Source of the DNA: Seminavis robusta
Taxonomy: Eukaryota > Bacillariophyta > Bacillariophyceae > Naviculales > Naviculaceae
DNA length: 64,000 nt
Assembly: GCA_903772945.1 (NCBI GenBank)
Contig: CAICTM010000076.1
Span: forward strand, 1-64,000
Direction: 5' to 3'
Of the stretch, positions 43,400-54,356 are shown piece after piece. The position numbers were made by a program, and so were the translations under genes. The notes below the pieces were generated by a model. The model was not told where the DNA came from, searched no databases, and saw only the letters and a list, made by a program, of their open reading frames with translations. The stretch's first letter is position 1; the number at the start of each line of letters is the position of its first letter.

Positions 43400-45445
43400 T
43401 CACTTTGACATGCTTTGGAATTGCTGCTGAGCAGCGGCTGCTGCAGCTTGCTGCTGCGCCTGTTTGCTTGCGGCGCTCAGGGTCTTCAACTCTGTGATGA
43501 TGTTGGCACACAGTGTCATGAACGAAAAGGCATCGCCAGATGCTTTTTGGAAATCAAGAAGGTAGATGTTCTGCTGCACCTTGTACAAACTGAGTCCAAT
43601 CTTGATCGAATAGTCGTGCATAGAAAGGTTTGGGACCCTAGCAAGATGTCCATCATCTCCCGAGATGATTTTCATCCTAGATTGCAAATCCTTCCTTTCT
43701 TTCGCATCAACATCCATCGCCTCGCCATCAGCTTTGTTCCAAGCACCCTGTGGTGTTTCCCCTCCAGCGGACGGGACTATACCAAACGAACCTTCCGCCG
43801 CTCGGAAACCTCCTCGAGACACATTCGGCCTCCACTTACACTTGATTCGGTAAGGTGACAACTGCAACCATTCACACCCCAACGCCATGAGCGCCTTGTA
43901 CACTTCATTCATAACGTGTCCGGGGTCCTTCTTACTTTGAATACCCAGGTACCACCTACGTGTTCGTCGCCCGTGTTGATGCTGGGCAATCATGCCAGTG
44001 TTCCCCGGAATCGATGAAGTCATTTGCACCACGGGAGGCCCTCCCACTCCAACAGGACTCGGTGACTGTTGACTAGGAGTTTGATACTGGGACTGATGCC
44101 TGACCCCTGGATTCATGAGAGCTCTGGCCGCTTCTTCTGCCAATCTAGCTTGACTTGATGGAGATCCTGCATGAGCAGCAGCACCGGGGGAAGTATTGCC
44201 GTACTGTTTTCCATCGTACCTATTCCCGCCATAATGGCTTCCTCCAGGGGTTGTTCCTCTGGAACCACCCAGGCTGAACGCAGGCGGAGTAGCACTGGCC
44301 GCTTCCTTGATAGCTCTGGCGACCTCCATCACACGCAATCTGGTGTGCTTATGGTCGAGGATGAGCTCATAGGCACAACGAAGATCCCTCAAGACCTTTG
44401 GGGTGTCCGAGTCTCGATTGTCTTCCAAAGCAGCAGCTTGCTCGACGAGTTCACGGGTGATAATGCCTTGTGGAAACTGGTGCTGGGGAATACACATGAC
44501 ACCATTCATCAAATGGTCGCCATTGGTGTGAACGTTCCCGTAGGCCTTGTGAAAAGGTAGTTTCATGACTTCATCAATGACTTCCCGATCAACTACTCGT
44601 TCTTGTTTTTCCATAAGCTCTGGTGGGTGTCGTAGATAAGGAGGCAGTTTGTGCTGAAACCACGGATGCAATCGAATCTCCGGAATGGTGATCCTCTTCA
44701 TCGGGTCGACTTCCAGAGTGCGTGGGATAAGGTTTTTGGCCAATTGTGACAAGTGAGTTGGTAGGCTGTACATTCCGCTCTTGATTTTCTTGAATAAATT
44801 TGGAATGGACTCATCGTCAAAGGGAAGTGAACCACAAAGCAATGCATAGAGGATGACTCCACAAGACCATACATCCACTTCAGGCCCAGCATAGAGATGA
44901 CCACTGATAACTTCCGGTGCGGCGTAGTTGGGAGAACCACAAGATGTCCTGAGGAAATCTCCGTCTCTCATCAAGTTGGAGAGCCCAAAATCAGCAATCT
45001 TAATATTCAAATTGGCATCGAGCAAAAGATTCTCGGGCTTTAAATCGCGATGAACAATCTTTTGGAAATGGCAGTACTCGACTCCCGAAATGATTTGATG
45101 GAAGAAATTCCTGGCCTCATCGGCGGATAGACGTCCCTTGGATACAATGTAATCGAATAGCTCCCCTCCCGAGACATATTCATTAACCAAGAAGATATCT
45201 GTAGGGGTATCGACAACTTCGTACAAGCGAATAATGTGAGGATGGGTACACAGGTGTAAGATGTTAATTTCTCGTTGGACTTTCTCTTCCATCCCCAGCT
45301 GTTTGATTTTTGCCTTATTGAGGATCTTCACAGCTACTTTATGTCCGGTCACGGCATGGGTAGCAAGCTTGACCTTTCCAAAAGCCCCGATACCCAGGTT
45401 CTTGGCCAGGATGAACTGTCCGATCTGGACGGGTGCTTTCTCCAT
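43400..45445 (-). CDS. SNF1/AMPK-type protein kinase catalytic subunit
   Basis: 681 residues, single exon, ATG at 45445. The kinase domain is about 8-265: glycine loop GIGAFGKV, Lys40, Glu59, HRDLKPEN with Asp134, DFG at 152, and the activation loop FLRTSCGSPNYAAPE, in which Thr167 matches the AMPK Thr172 phosphorylated by upstream kinases. Downstream a UBA-like region (about residue 350) is followed by low-complexity Gly/Ser/Gln sequence. A KA1-like domain comes next (RRWYLGIQSKKDPGHVMNEV, WLQLSPYRIKCKW), and the tail is rich in Gln/Ala. In all eukaryotes this subunit senses low energy with beta and gamma subunits. Nothing odd except the long linker. Confidence 0.97.
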   Translation of the reverse strand: MEKAPVQIGQFILAKNLGIGAFGKVKLATHAVTGHKVAVKILNKAKIKQLGMEEKVQREINILHLCTHPHIIRLYEVVDTPTDIFLVNEYVSGGELFDYIVSKGRLSADEARNFFHQIISGVEYCHFQKIVHRDLKPENLLLDANLNIKIADFGLSNLMRDGDFLRTSCGSPNYAAPEVISGHLYAGPEVDVWSCGVILYALLCGSLPFDDESIPNLFKKIKSGMYSLPTHLSQLAKNLIPRTLEVDPMKRITIPEIRLHPWFQHKLPPYLRHPPELMEKQERVVDREVIDEVMKLPFHKAYGNVHTNGDHLMNGVMCIPQHQFPQGIITRELVEQAAALEDNRDSDTPKVLRDLRCAYELILDHKHTRLRVMEVARAIKEAASATPPAFSLGGSRGTTPGGSHYGGNRYDGKQYGNTSPGAAAHAGSPSSQARLAEEAARALMNPGVRHQSQYQTPSQQSPSPVGVGGPPVVQMTSSIPGNTGMIAQHQHGRRTRRWYLGIQSKKDPGHVMNEVYKALMALGCEWLQLSPYRIKCKWRPNVSRGGFRAAEGSFGIVPSAGGETPQGAWNKADGEAMDVDAKERKDLQSRMKIISGDDGHLARVPNLSMHDYSIKIGLSLYKVQQNIYLLDFQKASGDAFSFMTLCANIITELKTLSAASKQAQQQAAAAAAQQQFQSMSK

Positions 45446-45948
45446 CTTATCTTTGACCTGTGCCTCCTCCTGTCCTACTAGTAAGCTTGTGCTGACGGGT
45501 GGCTGATAGTAACAAGGAGCTTGGCAGATGGAGAGAGACTGAGGTGAAAGATGCTTCTTGTTTTAGTGCCTGGTGGCAGCGATCAGCAACGACGAACGTG
45601 TGTCTATTTGACAATCTGCTGCTGACCGAAATTCAATGAACCGAAATTCAATGACTTCCACCGTCAAAGCAGCTTTTGGAGTTGAGGTAGATGCGGTAAA
45701 CCACTTCTGAAACAAATGTTGGAGTACAATAACTTAACCCCTATAATTACCTCAACTACCTTTATATAGTTATCTTCCTGTCCAAAAGGACAAAGTTCAT
45801 TTTTGTTGCAATTGCTGCGGGCTCACACTACGGGTACAAAAGCTAAAGGAATGTCATGCCATGCCATGAGCCTCGAAAAACTAAGGATACCTAGCTAGCT
45901 ACGGTAGCTTACGCAAATTTACCGAAAGATCTATTGTTGATTGTCTAT
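45446..45948. other. Intergenic, nothing recognised
   Basis: Holds the upstream region of the kinase gene and the 3' end of the next minus-strand gene. CCGAAATTCAATGA is repeated in tandem near 45628-45652. Confidence 0.5.
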
Positions 45949-46791
45949 TCATTCACTAGTACCAGTATCATTGCTGGGCTTTTTGAATCTCGATTCTGGC
46001 TGGGACCACCATCCCTTGAATCCAAAGCTGGAACTACTACTCTTCTGCTGATTGTCTGCTGTGGTGGTCGGCTTGGGTAATGCGATGGTGGGTGCTGCTG
46101 GTTTGGTTTCTTGCATTATTGGTAGATCTGGCTTGGAGGTGGGTATATCAGGTGCGGCCATTCCATTTCGAATGACGCCCATTTCCTCATCGACAATTTT
46201 GCGCATGGCGTAGAATCGTTCCCGATAATCCTGGCTGTAATTGACCAGCTGATGTGCGACATCCGTTCCGTACTTTTCTGCCAAGGTTGCCTTGACTAAA
46301 TCTTGACTATTTTCCCATTTTTCGGGTCCATATTGCGCCTTGAGCCGTTCCATTTCCGCATGTCTTTCATCCAGGACACATCCTTTGTAATCCGTGTAGG
46401 GAACGTAGCATTTTCGGAGCATGTACTGCTGCCACTGCATTCCGTCCTTCAGGTCACGACCCTCCAACCTATAGTATTGCTGTTTCCAAACAAACAAAAA
46501 CTCTTTAGTCAATACAAAAAACGTAAAATCATTATCACAGCACCATTGTTATTGGACCATTCACCGTTCGCCTCACTGTTACCATGCCAAACATCATTTA
46601 TTTGGGCTACCGGAATCATACCGTACCGATTCACGTACCTTGACAAATCTAATGCAGTTCAACCATTTCACAGCGGACGACTGGCAAGCCTCTCCTTCCT
46701 CCTTCTCCCAGAGCTTCAGTTTCTTGTCAATATCATCGTCACTGGGATACCGGAATGGATCAATGTACAGAGGGCTCTTCTTGTCGTCCAT
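45949..46791 (-). CDS. Unrecognised protein, two exons
   Basis: Exon 1 (46791-46639) and exon 2 (46479-45949), joined by a 159-base GT-AG intron in phase 0, give 227 residues. The first 160 residues are rich in charged and aromatic residues and look folded and mostly helical (DPFRYPSDDDIDKKLKLWEK; QWQQYMLRKCYVPYTDYKGC). The C-terminal 60 residues are disordered, rich in Pro, Ser, Thr and Lys. No signal peptide or membrane segment. I do not recognise the family. The clean splice joining two protein-like stretches supports a real gene. Confidence 0.7.
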
Positions 46792-47747
46792 GGTTGCCTT
46801 TTAGATATCGTACAGTACAGTAAGGATTGGAGCTTGTGGTTGTGGACGCCTTCGTGAAAGATTAAACCATCAAAGCAGCTAGAAGTCCTGTGTGCACATA
46901 GAGAAAGCTTAAACCATTAGAGCTGCTGTGCAAGTACTGTTACTGCCGCCGCTTCGAAAAATCCGAACGCCACGATCGCTTCTCTTTTTTGGCCGCAGAC
47001 TTGCGATGCTGGCTCGACCCGTTCCACACCCATGGATCTCTTTTGTGTCACGCTCGAGTTTCCCCGAGCATCCTGACACGTTCCCGAAAAGCTCGAGGGA
47101 ACCGGCATCACTGGTCCACTCCACTCGTTGCTTGGTTAGTCTACCGGACCTTCACACTTGCGTTGTGACTTGTGACCCGACATTTTAGGTCGACGCAATT
47201 GGGATTGAAATGCGGAACCAGTTTGGAATATAATGGAACCTATTATTCCGATTACTTGTTGGAATTGGTGTTGATAAACACTATATTTTCGGATATATCT
47301 TCTATTTCGGTATCTGAACTAACCAACAATTTTGATGACTGGTGATGTCTCACTGGCCATAGTAAGCGACCAGATTTCAGTAAGTTTTCGGTGACTGGTC
47401 CTTGCATCTTGCATGTGCATACCGTAGGTGGTAACAGTACGTCAACGATACGATTGTTGGTGGGATTACGAACCCTGCATGGTTTGTTACTGTAACAACC
47501 CGGGAATGTTCGCTTGGAGGGAAGGAAGCCATGACTGGACCAGGGATGGAAGCATGAAGCTCATAAAATCAGTGCAAGAGCAACCAAAGCAAGATTGAGC
47601 CAACCAAGGTGCACGGCTACAGTTACCAAGACTGCCTCCAGACAACTCCATCTGGTACCTATCTCACAAAAAGACACAAGAACAATTTCAAACAACAATT
47701 TATTTCTATACTATTATCTAGCTTGCCAGCCAGTACCAGCAGCAACC
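46792..47747. other. Intergenic, nothing recognised
   Basis: Short frames on both strands only. It holds the upstream regions of two divergent genes. Confidence 0.5.
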
Positions 47748-48548
47748 ATGGGCAAGATTATCGAAAGTCAAGCTACCCCCATTTTGATGGTTCCGCCGAT
47801 GGGACTGGAATTGGAAGTGGAGCCAATGCTTCGCGTGACGGAACACAATAGTAATGCTGTCACGTTAAAAAAGAAATCTTCCAGTCGTTGTCCTTCTTCG
47901 AGAAAGGTGAGCTTTGCAGAAAGCGACAGCAGCAATAGTGTGAAAGTTCAGATTCACTTTTACGACAAGGAATGCGACGAAGAGACCATCCGTCAATCTT
48001 GGTACAATCACCAAGAATACGCTGCCATCAAGGAGGGTAGCTTTTCCATCATGCGAGAAATGAAGAGACGAATGGCGCAATGCGGTCACGATTATTGCCC
48101 ACAAGAGGATTATCCCGAAGACCATCAGTGGACATGGCGTGGATTCGAGTATGTCCTCCAACGATATCCACGCAAACACATGCGTCTCACGCATAGCGAC
48201 AATGTTCTGCATTTCCAACAAGTCCTGGAACGCAGCTGTCCCACCGCATTGGCAGACTACACTGCCAACAGCAGTTCCGCCTGTGGCAGTGGCGATAGAG
48301 CACGACAACTAGGAATCAACGATCAACAAACTGCGCTAGAAATATACAGTCAATCTCCCATGCTTCCGGAATACCAAAACTTTTTCGACGATGAAGACGA
48401 AGAAGAAAAGGAAGAAGACGACGACTCCAATAGTGTGCTGGTGGAAAACAGCAACCACACTGTCAGCTCTTGTAGAGTTCAGGCAGAACAAGCAAACCAC
48501 CTTCCGGTGGTTTGGAGGACTGTCCGCAAGTTCTTTCTCTGTATCTAG
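47748..48548 (+). CDS. Probable diatom-specific protein, function unknown
   Basis: 266 residues from the ATG in CAACCATGGGC at 47748; the frame is open further upstream without a better start. Visible features are RKVSFAE at about 52, VQIHFYDKECDEETIRQSWY, EYAAIKEGSFSIMREMKRRM, and TWRGFEYVLQRYP. The order V-x-F, then D-x-x-W-Y, then an IK-x-x-x-x-x-x-x-R helix and a W/R-G-x-E motif recurs in many uncharacterised stramenopile proteins, as far as I recall. An acidic stretch (about 213-227) and a Trp/Arg-containing end follow. No signal peptide. No function can be given. Confidence 0.75.
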   Translation: MGKIIESQATPILMVPPMGLELEVEPMLRVTEHNSNAVTLKKKSSSRCPSSRKVSFAESDSSNSVKVQIHFYDKECDEETIRQSWYNHQEYAAIKEGSFSIMREMKRRMAQCGHDYCPQEDYPEDHQWTWRGFEYVLQRYPRKHMRLTHSDNVLHFQQVLERSCPTALADYTANSSSACGSGDRARQLGINDQQTALEIYSQSPMLPEYQNFFDDEDEEEKEEDDDSNSVLVENSNHTVSSCRVQAEQANHLPVVWRTVRKFFLCI

Positions 48549-49288
48549 AACCTTTTCCGCTTCCCTTCCCTTGCCCAGCATTGATTTCCTCCATAGAGGA
48601 ACACCTCCTCTTGACGGCCACGGCAGCTAGAGCTATAGAATCCTCCACCTTGTGAAGATAACTGTAACAGTAACAGTTTTTGACCTCCGCTTGACTGCAT
48701 CAACGCACCAGTCGCTAGACAGCTAGAAACCTACCAGTAGCTAGCTAGAGACCAGCAGTTGACCTCCACTCGACAGTACCAACGCACCGGTCGCTGGCCG
48801 GACAGCTAGAGATCAACAGACTCATTCATATCACCTGGGCGGCGCCTGTGGCTACTAGTGCTCCCGATCAGGGTTGCGATGAGCTATATCTCTACCTCCT
48901 GATCACCAAGAGGAGGCCACTACGAAGACAGGCAAACCTCATTGAGACACCCGCCCGCTTTGGATTCTTGAGCAACCCGAAGCCAAAAATGCAAGGGGCC
49001 AAATAGAGGTAGCACCAATCATCCATGGTACGACTCAGCTTGCCTCTGCCTTCCTGATCAGATGTCCATGCTCTCTATCAATCTTCCAGGCAGCAGCCTG
49101 GGCTCCCAAGGCAACGTACAGCTCATGTGGGCTACTCGTGTTGTTGGAGGCCCCACTCCATATGTAAGGGTTGTTTCCCGTGTAGTGGATTTGGATGTGT
49201 CGAAGAAAGAGGGGAAGATGATATGAAGGGAAAGCCAGAACTGTATCCCAATGTGATGTATGGAGGTCTAGCTTGTTACAGAGTCGCT
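48549..49288. other. Intergenic with a short direct repeat
   Basis: Two diverged ~55-base copies (TTTGACCTCC to GACAGCTAGA) lie near 48678-48730 and 48758-48812. No gene recognised. Confidence 0.5.
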
Positions 49289-50788
49289 TCAAGCATAATG
49301 GTCAGAGGCTTCTCTGCCAAGCCCAATTCCATTAATTTCCAATGCCTCCAGCGCTCCCAAGAACTCATTGGTAGCTTCCACAACTACCATGGAGCATGGA
49401 TTACGGCAGAGAGCAATTTGAAATTGGGCAAATAGTTGCAAATCTGTCTGTGCTTGATGGAGCTGATCAAGAACACACCCAACACGGAATTGGACCCCGT
49501 CGTTTCTTGGAGTGCTAGCATCCTGGACTCCATTACCCATGCGCGGCAGCAAATCTTGCAAGCACAATTGGACTGGAAGGAGAGCCCGGCAGACGGAGGT
49601 TGCCACTTGTTCCACAATGGTAGTAGTAGTTTTGTCCATGAGCTTGTCCATGTCAGGACTCTGGTGGTTGTTGTGGTTGTGACGGCAAGCAATCTTTTAC
49701 AAGTCCTGCAAGAGGTGTGCCGAGAGATCAAAGCACTGTTTGGACAGCGGCTTTGGCTCGGCTGTACAAGTGACCGTTTCAGCTTGGGCCGTTTCATGGG
49801 CCGTTTCCATTCCTCCCTTTTGTTTTTTGGATGATGATCGAACGTGCCGGGTAATTCCCAGGTTGTGGATAGCCTTGGCAACTCGACGACAGTGTCCATC
49901 CAGCACAGTCAATTGGAGGAGACGTCCAAGCTGCAAGAGTTGTAGCGTTGTGGCCAACGGCTGATTGTTGTTACCCTCTGGAGTGAACGTGGCCAAGGTG
50001 AAGCACGCCTTGGCAATCTCTTGTGGTTGTGGTTGTGGTTGTGGTTGTGGTTGTTTTGTGGTGATTTGTTGTTTCGGCAAAGCTAGATGATTTGCCGCCA
50101 TGGACAACACTTGCTCGCAGAGCCATGTTTTGGTCGTTGCTGGTGGCGGAGGCAGCGACACTAATGCCACTTGCATGCTGTGTTGCAAGCATTGCCACTC
50201 GACCACGTAGGCTTTCACGGTAGCTTCCAGCCCCAAGTGGTGCAGTCGAGCACGGGCATAGTCTAGGTTGTCGTGTAGAAGGCGGTGGCATGACTTGTAT
50301 CCTCCCAAGCGAATAATGAGCCCCGGCAGGTGACGCCAATAAAACAAGGACAGGGCATCATGACTCTTTTTGTTGTGCAATATTGTCTGTTCCAGATTCT
50401 CCTCGAGCCGACGCAGGAATTCCATGATCCAAGGACTGCTGTTGGGAGGCGAAGACGTTTGGTCTCGCAATGAGACACCATAACTGAGTTGGAAGAATGG
50501 ATGGCAGGACTTGCCTTGGTCGTTATCTTGTTGCACAAGTACCAAGACCCCCAAAAGCTGAAGATACCCCAACAATCGTTGTGCCTGGCTTTCTTGGATT
50601 TGAAGGTTGGCCAATAGGCCACTGCATGCCTTCTCTGACAGTGCCTCGTCCTTACATGCACTAGTAGCTGCAGTATTGTCAATGATACAACCCAGCAGCA
50701 TCATCAACACTTGTGCTGGCAGTACCATGTGCATTTGCATGTGCTTGGGGCTCACAATCCACGCCAAGGCAGCCAAAGACGCCGTCAT
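49289..50788 (-). CDS. Unrecognised helical protein interrupted by one in-frame stop
   Basis: The main open part runs from 50788 (first ATG, MTASLAALAWIV) to a TAA at about 49697, roughly 360 residues. The same frame is open again, without frame change, from 49696 to 49289 and still looks coding (VQLCLQDLLPRMGNG; FQIALCRNPCSMVVVEATNE). No acceptable intron removing the stop was found; the best GT-AG pairs are too short or out of frame. Upstream, coding-like sequence extends without an ATG to about 50980, so a first exon may be missing. The protein is Leu/Ala/Gln-rich and likely all-helical, with a QPQPQPQP stretch at about 255. A TPR-like fold is a guess. It may be a recent pseudogene, a shortened protein or a consensus error. 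Confidence 0.55.
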
Positions 50789-51965
50789 GATGGCTCCATC
50801 TTGACCAATGGCTTTTTCAGAAAAGATCTCCAAATCTAGGGATGCTGATTTCGCGATCAGTGCCTCTACAATTGCCGCTTCGAGATCTCGAGATGCTGGT
50901 TTTTGTTTTGAAGTTGAACTGATACTAGTACCATCTTTATTGGCATGGGTTCTACCGGTACCGGTACCGGTACAGTATAGATGAAGTCAATAGATAGAAG
51001 AAGGACGACCAATGTCAACCCCACAAGAAGAAAATTTGCTGAGGATTTGAAGAGTTCCAGTACCAGTACTGGTATACATGTACATAGCAATAGTCAGATC
51101 ACAAGGAAACCATAGCAGGCATCATTCTTATTGTCATCACTGTCATCACAAACATATCCATCGAGGGATTGTCCCTCTCCCTCTCATCTTGGAGAATCGA
51201 ATGATTCAATCCAGCCAGGCTGTTGAGTTAAGCCAGCGAGCTATTGAAGTGAAAATCCATGTTGGGCATGGCGGTGAGTCTGGGTTTAGGTTCTAACGGT
51301 ACCGGTACTTTAAGAAGTCCTACTGTACTAATACAGCTCGCGCTTTCGGACTTCGGACAAGAAAAGGAATGTCTCGGGATCAACTCACTTCCTGTTGCGC
51401 TTCATCACGACAGCTACCGGTATCCAAAACTTTACGCACTCCTTGCTAATCTAGCTTCCTGGTAGTATTTGCCAGAGCCCGTTTTGCACATCAAATCAAT
51501 TCAGCAGAATGGCAGGTTTGCACACCGTCGCTGGTTACGTCTCGCCGTCACTCTGGCGAAGAAGAGAGATCAATCCCACCAAAGCCAATTCTAGCGTCCA
51601 CGTAGCGGTACTGTCTGGTACGAGGCAATCTTACATCCCCCCACCTCGAGATCCGCTGGGTGTGTGTGCACTTTTGGTGGCGGTCGGTCTTGAAGTCGTG
51701 AATGAATGAAGATCGAATACAGCACATAGTGTATGTTGGGACACGATCATTAAAGCTTTGGGTACCGGTGGTAGCCTAAAAGGCCTTTTTGTCTCGAAGG
51801 ACGTGAGGACCGGTGTGAATCCAGTCTCAGTCTGTTCCGAAATAGAATTCGATGACGGCACTGTGAGTGGATGACAGTGGTGGGAAGTGGGAAGGATGAG
51901 CTTGGCGCTTGGCGTGGTCTCGGCCAAGTCAGTTCATTATTTGTCTTTTGATTATCCTAACTAGC
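50789..51965. other. Intergenic, contains a perfect ACCGGT palindrome run
   Basis: TACCGGTACCGGTACCGGTA lies near 50954-50973. No gene recognised apart from a possible missing 5' exon of the neighbouring minus-strand gene. Confidence 0.5.
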
Positions 51966-52991
51966 ATGTACAACTTTCATCTTACCACCATGATGAAGAC
52001 TTTGGGTTTTGCTCTTGCATTCCTGATTTTCTTGGTTCACTACACTGTGGTGCGTAAAGAGTTTCCAGTTCACAGTGACGGTGCCATTTTGATCTCTGGT
52101 ACATCATCTGGAATTGGGCGTGCCACTTGCGGGTGGTTAGCAGAGCAGCATCCACAGATCACTGTCTACTGCGGCGTTCGCAGGGAGATACAAGGATCTC
52201 CCTTTGACTTGCCAAATGTGAAGCAAGTTACTCTGGACATTACCAATCAAGAGCATGTGGATGCAGTCCTTCAACAAATTGAACAAGCCCAACAGCCTTT
52301 GATTGCCGTTGTCAACAATGCTGGGCTTTATGATATGAACACCTTTGAATTCCTAGGTGCGGAAAGGCTGAGGAAAGTCCTGGAAGTAAATGTAGTGGGA
52401 ACCTATCAACTTACACAGGCAGCATTGCCAGCACTCCGGGAAAGCAAGGGTCGAATTGTCGCAGTGAGTTCCATCTCCGGTTTGGTGCAAGGGACACCAT
52501 TAATGACAGCCTACCAAAGCTCCAAGCATGCACTTGAGGTCATGTTTGATGTCCTGCGAGTGGAAGTGGCACCCCATGATGTCTCTGTGAGTTTGATTGC
52601 ACCTGGATGGTTGGAAAGCAACATTCTGGAGGATGTAAAAGTGATGCAGGAAAAAGCAATGCCAAAGAGTGACCAAAACGCAACGCTGGGGGCAATGGAA
52701 ATATATCTTCATGTTGTGGGTGCATCATACATGAGCATGTTCACCGAGGTGGCCACAACTACAGGAAGGATGGAGGAGACGTGTGATAGTATTGATGATG
52801 CCATTTTTGGAAAGTACCCCAAACCTCGTTATGTGACTTCAAGAGTTGGAGCCATGCCAGCTTGGCTAGCTGCCGCCATGCTGAATGCTCTTCCCACTCG
52901 TCTGGTGGATATTGCCTCATCAAATTTGGAACCGATTGTGTACATGATACGAGTTCGCGCCTTTCTGGAACACCTGTTGGGGATGGCATAA
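51966..52991 (+). CDS. Membrane-anchored short-chain dehydrogenase/reductase
   Basis: 341 residues from the ATG at 51966 (another start at 51990 is possible). An N-terminal hydrophobic segment (about 11-27) could anchor it in the ER. The Rossmann motif is SGTSSGIG (44-51), with NNAG at 117-120, Asn142 and catalytic Tyr183-x-x-x-Lys187 preceded by VSSIS. This is the classical SDR pattern, close in layout to retinol or 17-beta-hydroxysteroid dehydrogenases. A basic residue pattern (CGVRRE) after the second strand favours NADP(H). The substrate, likely a lipid, steroid or retinoid-like alcohol, cannot be told. Confidence 0.92.
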   Translation: MYNFHLTTMMKTLGFALAFLIFLVHYTVVRKEFPVHSDGAILISGTSSGIGRATCGWLAEQHPQITVYCGVRREIQGSPFDLPNVKQVTLDITNQEHVDAVLQQIEQAQQPLIAVVNNAGLYDMNTFEFLGAERLRKVLEVNVVGTYQLTQAALPALRESKGRIVAVSSISGLVQGTPLMTAYQSSKHALEVMFDVLRVEVAPHDVSVSLIAPGWLESNILEDVKVMQEKAMPKSDQNATLGAMEIYLHVVGASYMSMFTEVATTTGRMEETCDSIDDAIFGKYPKPRYVTSRVGAMPAWLAAAMLNALPTRLVDIASSNLEPIVYMIRVRAFLEHLLGMA

Positions 52992-53327
52992 ACAGCTAGA
53001 TCAGAGTATTCGTAGCCACCGGTTTAATACTTAGACACGAACTTCTAGCTATGACAGGATCGTTGTTCGATTTCTAGCTGAAGCAGACATTTGCTGCCGC
53101 CAGACACATCTTTCGTGCTTCTATCTGGCTACTATATAGAGCGCAACATGAACAATCGAATCCTTCAATCCGACACTGCCCAAGGGACGATAATGTGTCC
53201 AGTTGGCCAGTCGGAGTAGTTAGCACGAACGTCTACATGTACCTTTTATTCTTTGGTGTTACAGCCTATTCTAAGGTTCTTGTGTGTAAGTTTGTTCATG
53301 ATATGGATTCTGCCAAGCCAGCCCCCA

Positions 53328-53990
53328 CTAACATTCAACCTCAGTTCGGTCATCCACCGAGTCTTGAGGACCGTCAACCCCCACTTCCTTGGGGCCTTGC
53401 TGCCTTGGTGTTGGTCCTGGCTCTGCATTGAGTTCTTGTAGGTTTTCACGGTGCTGCAGCTTGGGCGTGCTTGACTGTGTTTGAACTTTCTTGGTGCCTT
53501 GTTCTGATTCAGGCTTCTTGGTGCTCGGTTGAGATTGGAACTCTTCTTTTGATTCAGGGAGTGATTTCTTGGAGTGGGAGATGTTGTATTGGCACAAGAA
53601 CTTATCGGTGTATCCGTAGAACTTGAACTTGGTCTTGGTCTGCTTGAGGGCCTTGGCCAGGGTGCAGAACAGAGACTTCAATGTCTCAATCACCTCCTCA
53701 TCACTCAAATCTTGATGAGAAGAGTTCAACTCGCCATTGACCTTCACCACTGGATCCTGGGAAAATTCATGTTTGGCACTGCCGATGCTGCTCAGAGACT
53801 CCTCAGTGTTGGTGATACCGACGTGCGGCTTCTTCTGTGTGATGCGTGCCATGGCCCACTTCTTCCAGACAGTGTTGATGGCGCTGAGGTTGTAGACTTT
53901 GCTATCATCATCACCCACTTGGGGCTTGAGGCAGATGTACCCGCTGAAGCGGCGGATGGAGAAATTGGTGAGGGATTCATGGAGGGGCAT
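53328..53990 (-). CDS. Unrecognised small protein with disordered C-terminus
   Basis: 220 residues from the ATG at 53990 (MPLHESLTNFSIRRFSGYI). The first 130 residues appear folded: NLSAINTVWKKWAMARITQK, then a helical segment ETLKSLFCTLAKALKQTKTK and FKFYGYTDKFLC. The remainder is rich in Gln, Ser, Pro, Glu and Lys, and likely disordered. No signal or membrane segment. Gaps on each side (52992-53327 and 53991-54356) hold nothing else recognised. The family is unknown to me. Confidence 0.55.
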   Translation of the reverse strand: MPLHESLTNFSIRRFSGYICLKPQVGDDDSKVYNLSAINTVWKKWAMARITQKKPHVGITNTEESLSSIGSAKHEFSQDPVVKVNGELNSSHQDLSDEEVIETLKSLFCTLAKALKQTKTKFKFYGYTDKFLCQYNISHSKKSLPESKEEFQSQPSTKKPESEQGTKKVQTQSSTPKLQHRENLQELNAEPGPTPRQQGPKEVGVDGPQDSVDDRTEVEC

Positions 53991-54356
53991 CTTTGGTTGT
54001 TGTGCTGTTCTTGTGTGTGTGTGTCTTGGTGTTGCTTCTGGCTGCTGCAATGTGAGCTTGCTGTTGTTTGCTTTTTGTTTTTGCTGATCTTTGTTTTTAT
54101 GCTCCTTCGATCCTCTGCTCTCTGCAGGGAAAAACGGCCCTGACTGAAACAGAGTCGACTTCGAGAGTCAGTAGAGTCGGGTACATGTTGTGTCCGGTCG
54201 AGTTACGACGAATCGAGGAAGCGAATCCAGGTCATGCTCGAGCTGGAAGCTGGGTGCGTGCCGCACGATGATGCAAGACTGCACGGGATTGTCGGCAGCA
54301 AGTTTCTATCAGGATATCCGCGAAGCCGGTAGACTACCAGAGTACTAGTAGGTGGA

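Noticed and set aside
50030-50060. Microsatellite GGTTGT
   Set aside because: It encodes the QPQPQP stretch of the minus-strand gene, so it is not listed separately.
53195-53431. Plus-strand frame of 78 codons
   Set aside because: It lies mostly antisense to the gene ending at 53328 and has no supporting motif.
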